DNA from: Pelotomaculum sp. UBA3102
GTDB taxonomy: Bacteria; Bacillota; Desulfotomaculia; Desulfotomaculales; Pelotomaculaceae
DNA length: 16,317 bases
Direction: 5' to 3'
Assembly: GCA_002365865.1 (NCBI GenBank)
Contig: DFAQ01000019.1
Span: 1 to 16,317 of the forward strand
This document shows positions 15,719 to 16,317 of the stretch, piece after piece. The position numbers were made by a program, and so were the translations under genes. Under the pieces are notes generated by a model, which searched no databases, was not told the DNA's origin, and worked only from the letters and a program-made list of their open reading frames with translations. Numbering within the stretch: the first letter of the stretch is position 1; each line of letters begins with the position of its first letter.

Positions 15719-16317
15719 GTGGTCCGTCTGCACTGGCGCAACAATACGATCAAACTGCTTTCTTTGCTGCTGGCCTTCGTGTTGTGGGTTTATGTAAGTA
15801 ACGAGCAAAACCCGGTCCGGGAAAAGAATATCAATGTCAACCTGGAAAATTCCGGCCTGGGACAAAACTTTATCATTACTGAAGGGATGCCTGAAAGCGT
15901 CGAGGTTAAAGTGAAGGGCAGCCGCAGCCAACTGGCCAACCTGGCCCCGTGGAGTTTCAAGGCCGTGGTCAACCTGCCCGAGGGGAAGGCCGGTGAGATG
16001 GTGTTACCGGTGCGGGTTACCGCGCCCGCGGGGTTGGAGATATTGCAGGTAAGCCCGGAAGAAGTGGCGCTTAAAGTGGACCGGCTGGTGGACCGGAAGG
16101 TTTCCGTAACGGTGGAACTGCGGGGCGCCCCGGCCCGGGGCTACACGGCCCTGACCCCGGAAAGCCGGCCCGATACGGTGATTGTCAGGGGTCCGGCCAC
16201 GGTAGTGAATAAAATTGACCGGGTTAAAGCCGTGGTCAATGTTGATGCGGCGCAGGCGGACATTGAGCAGGATATTCCGGTGGATGCCGGACCTTATAAT
16301 GTCTCATTGAGTCCTTC
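15719..16317 (+). CDS. cdaR: YbbR-domain regulator of CdaA (partial)
   Basis: This is the start of a gene that leaves the window on the right; 199 residues are visible. YbbR/CdaR proteins are anchored by one N-terminal helix, carry extracytoplasmic YbbR repeats, and interact with CdaA to modulate c-di-AMP synthesis. Here a positively charged start (MVRLHWRNNTIK) precedes a single membrane segment (about residues 11-27, LLSLLLAFVLWVYV). Beta-rich YbbR-type repeats follow, with recurring patterns such as PESVEVKVKGS and PDTVIVRGPATVV. GTG 15719 is chosen because AGGAGG (15706-15711) lies 7 nt upstream, inside the cdaA end; the two genes are 4 nt apart. Expected next genes such as glmM lie beyond the edge and cannot be seen. 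Confidence 0.9.
   Translation, partial: MVRLHWRNNTIKLLSLLLAFVLWVYVSNEQNPVREKNINVNLENSGLGQNFIITEGMPESVEVKVKGSRSQLANLAPWSFKAVVNLPEGKAGEMVLPVRVTAPAGLEILQVSPEEVALKVDRLVDRKVSVTVELRGAPARGYTALTPESRPDTVIVRGPATVVNKIDRVKAVVNVDAAQADIEQDIPVDAGPYNVSLSP

Overview
The window reads as a chromosomal segment from an anaerobic, moderately GC-rich Gram-positive bacterium. Its gene content and layout resemble the Desulfotomaculum/Pelotomaculum group (Peptococcaceae). That assignment is an inference from several things: a T-box leader ahead of an amino-acid operon, strong GGAGG-type ribosome binding sites, frequent TTG/GTG starts, a citramalate route to isoleucine, and the cdaA-cdaR (ybbR) pair that is typical of Firmicutes. 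No sequence search could be run.

Layout, all on the + strand. (1) Positions 1-633 hold the C-terminal end of a type I restriction enzyme R subunit (hsdR), cut by the left window edge. (2) Positions 634-1174 hold no protein gene. They contain a near-consensus sigma-A promoter (TTGACA, 17 nt, TATACT at 759-787) and a roughly 300-nt T-box riboswitch with an intrinsic terminator (about 794-1094). The most likely specifier codon is ATC (Ile). (3) Positions 1175-14847 hold eleven tightly packed genes: ilvE, ilvD, ilvB, ilvN, ilvC, a second ilvB paralog, leuA, leuC, leuD, leuB and cimA. (4) Positions 14875-16317 hold cdaA (diadenylate cyclase) and the start of cdaR (ybbR), which runs off the right edge.

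The eleven-gene block encodes a complete route from pyruvate and acetyl-CoA to valine, leucine and isoleucine. CimA makes citramalate, LeuCD and LeuB convert it to 2-oxobutyrate, and acetohydroxyacid synthase, IlvC, IlvD and IlvE finish isoleucine, so no threonine deaminase is needed and none is present here. LeuA with the same LeuCDB makes the leucine keto acid. The whole block appears to sit behind one T-box that senses uncharged tRNA.

No clearly undescribed system was found. The most unusual feature is the second acetohydroxyacid synthase large subunit (7096-8766). It lacks the conserved substrate-specificity tryptophan (Leu instead), also departs from the family at the proline and serine positions known as herbicide-resistance sites, and has no small-subunit gene of its own beside it. 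Other points worth checking are the possible Ile/Leu ambiguity of the T-box specifier, a hairpin between ilvE and ilvD, an IlvD sequence of the oxygen-labile [4Fe-4S] type, and the 27-nt, terminator-free junction that may tie c-di-AMP synthesis genes to amino-acid-controlled transcription.
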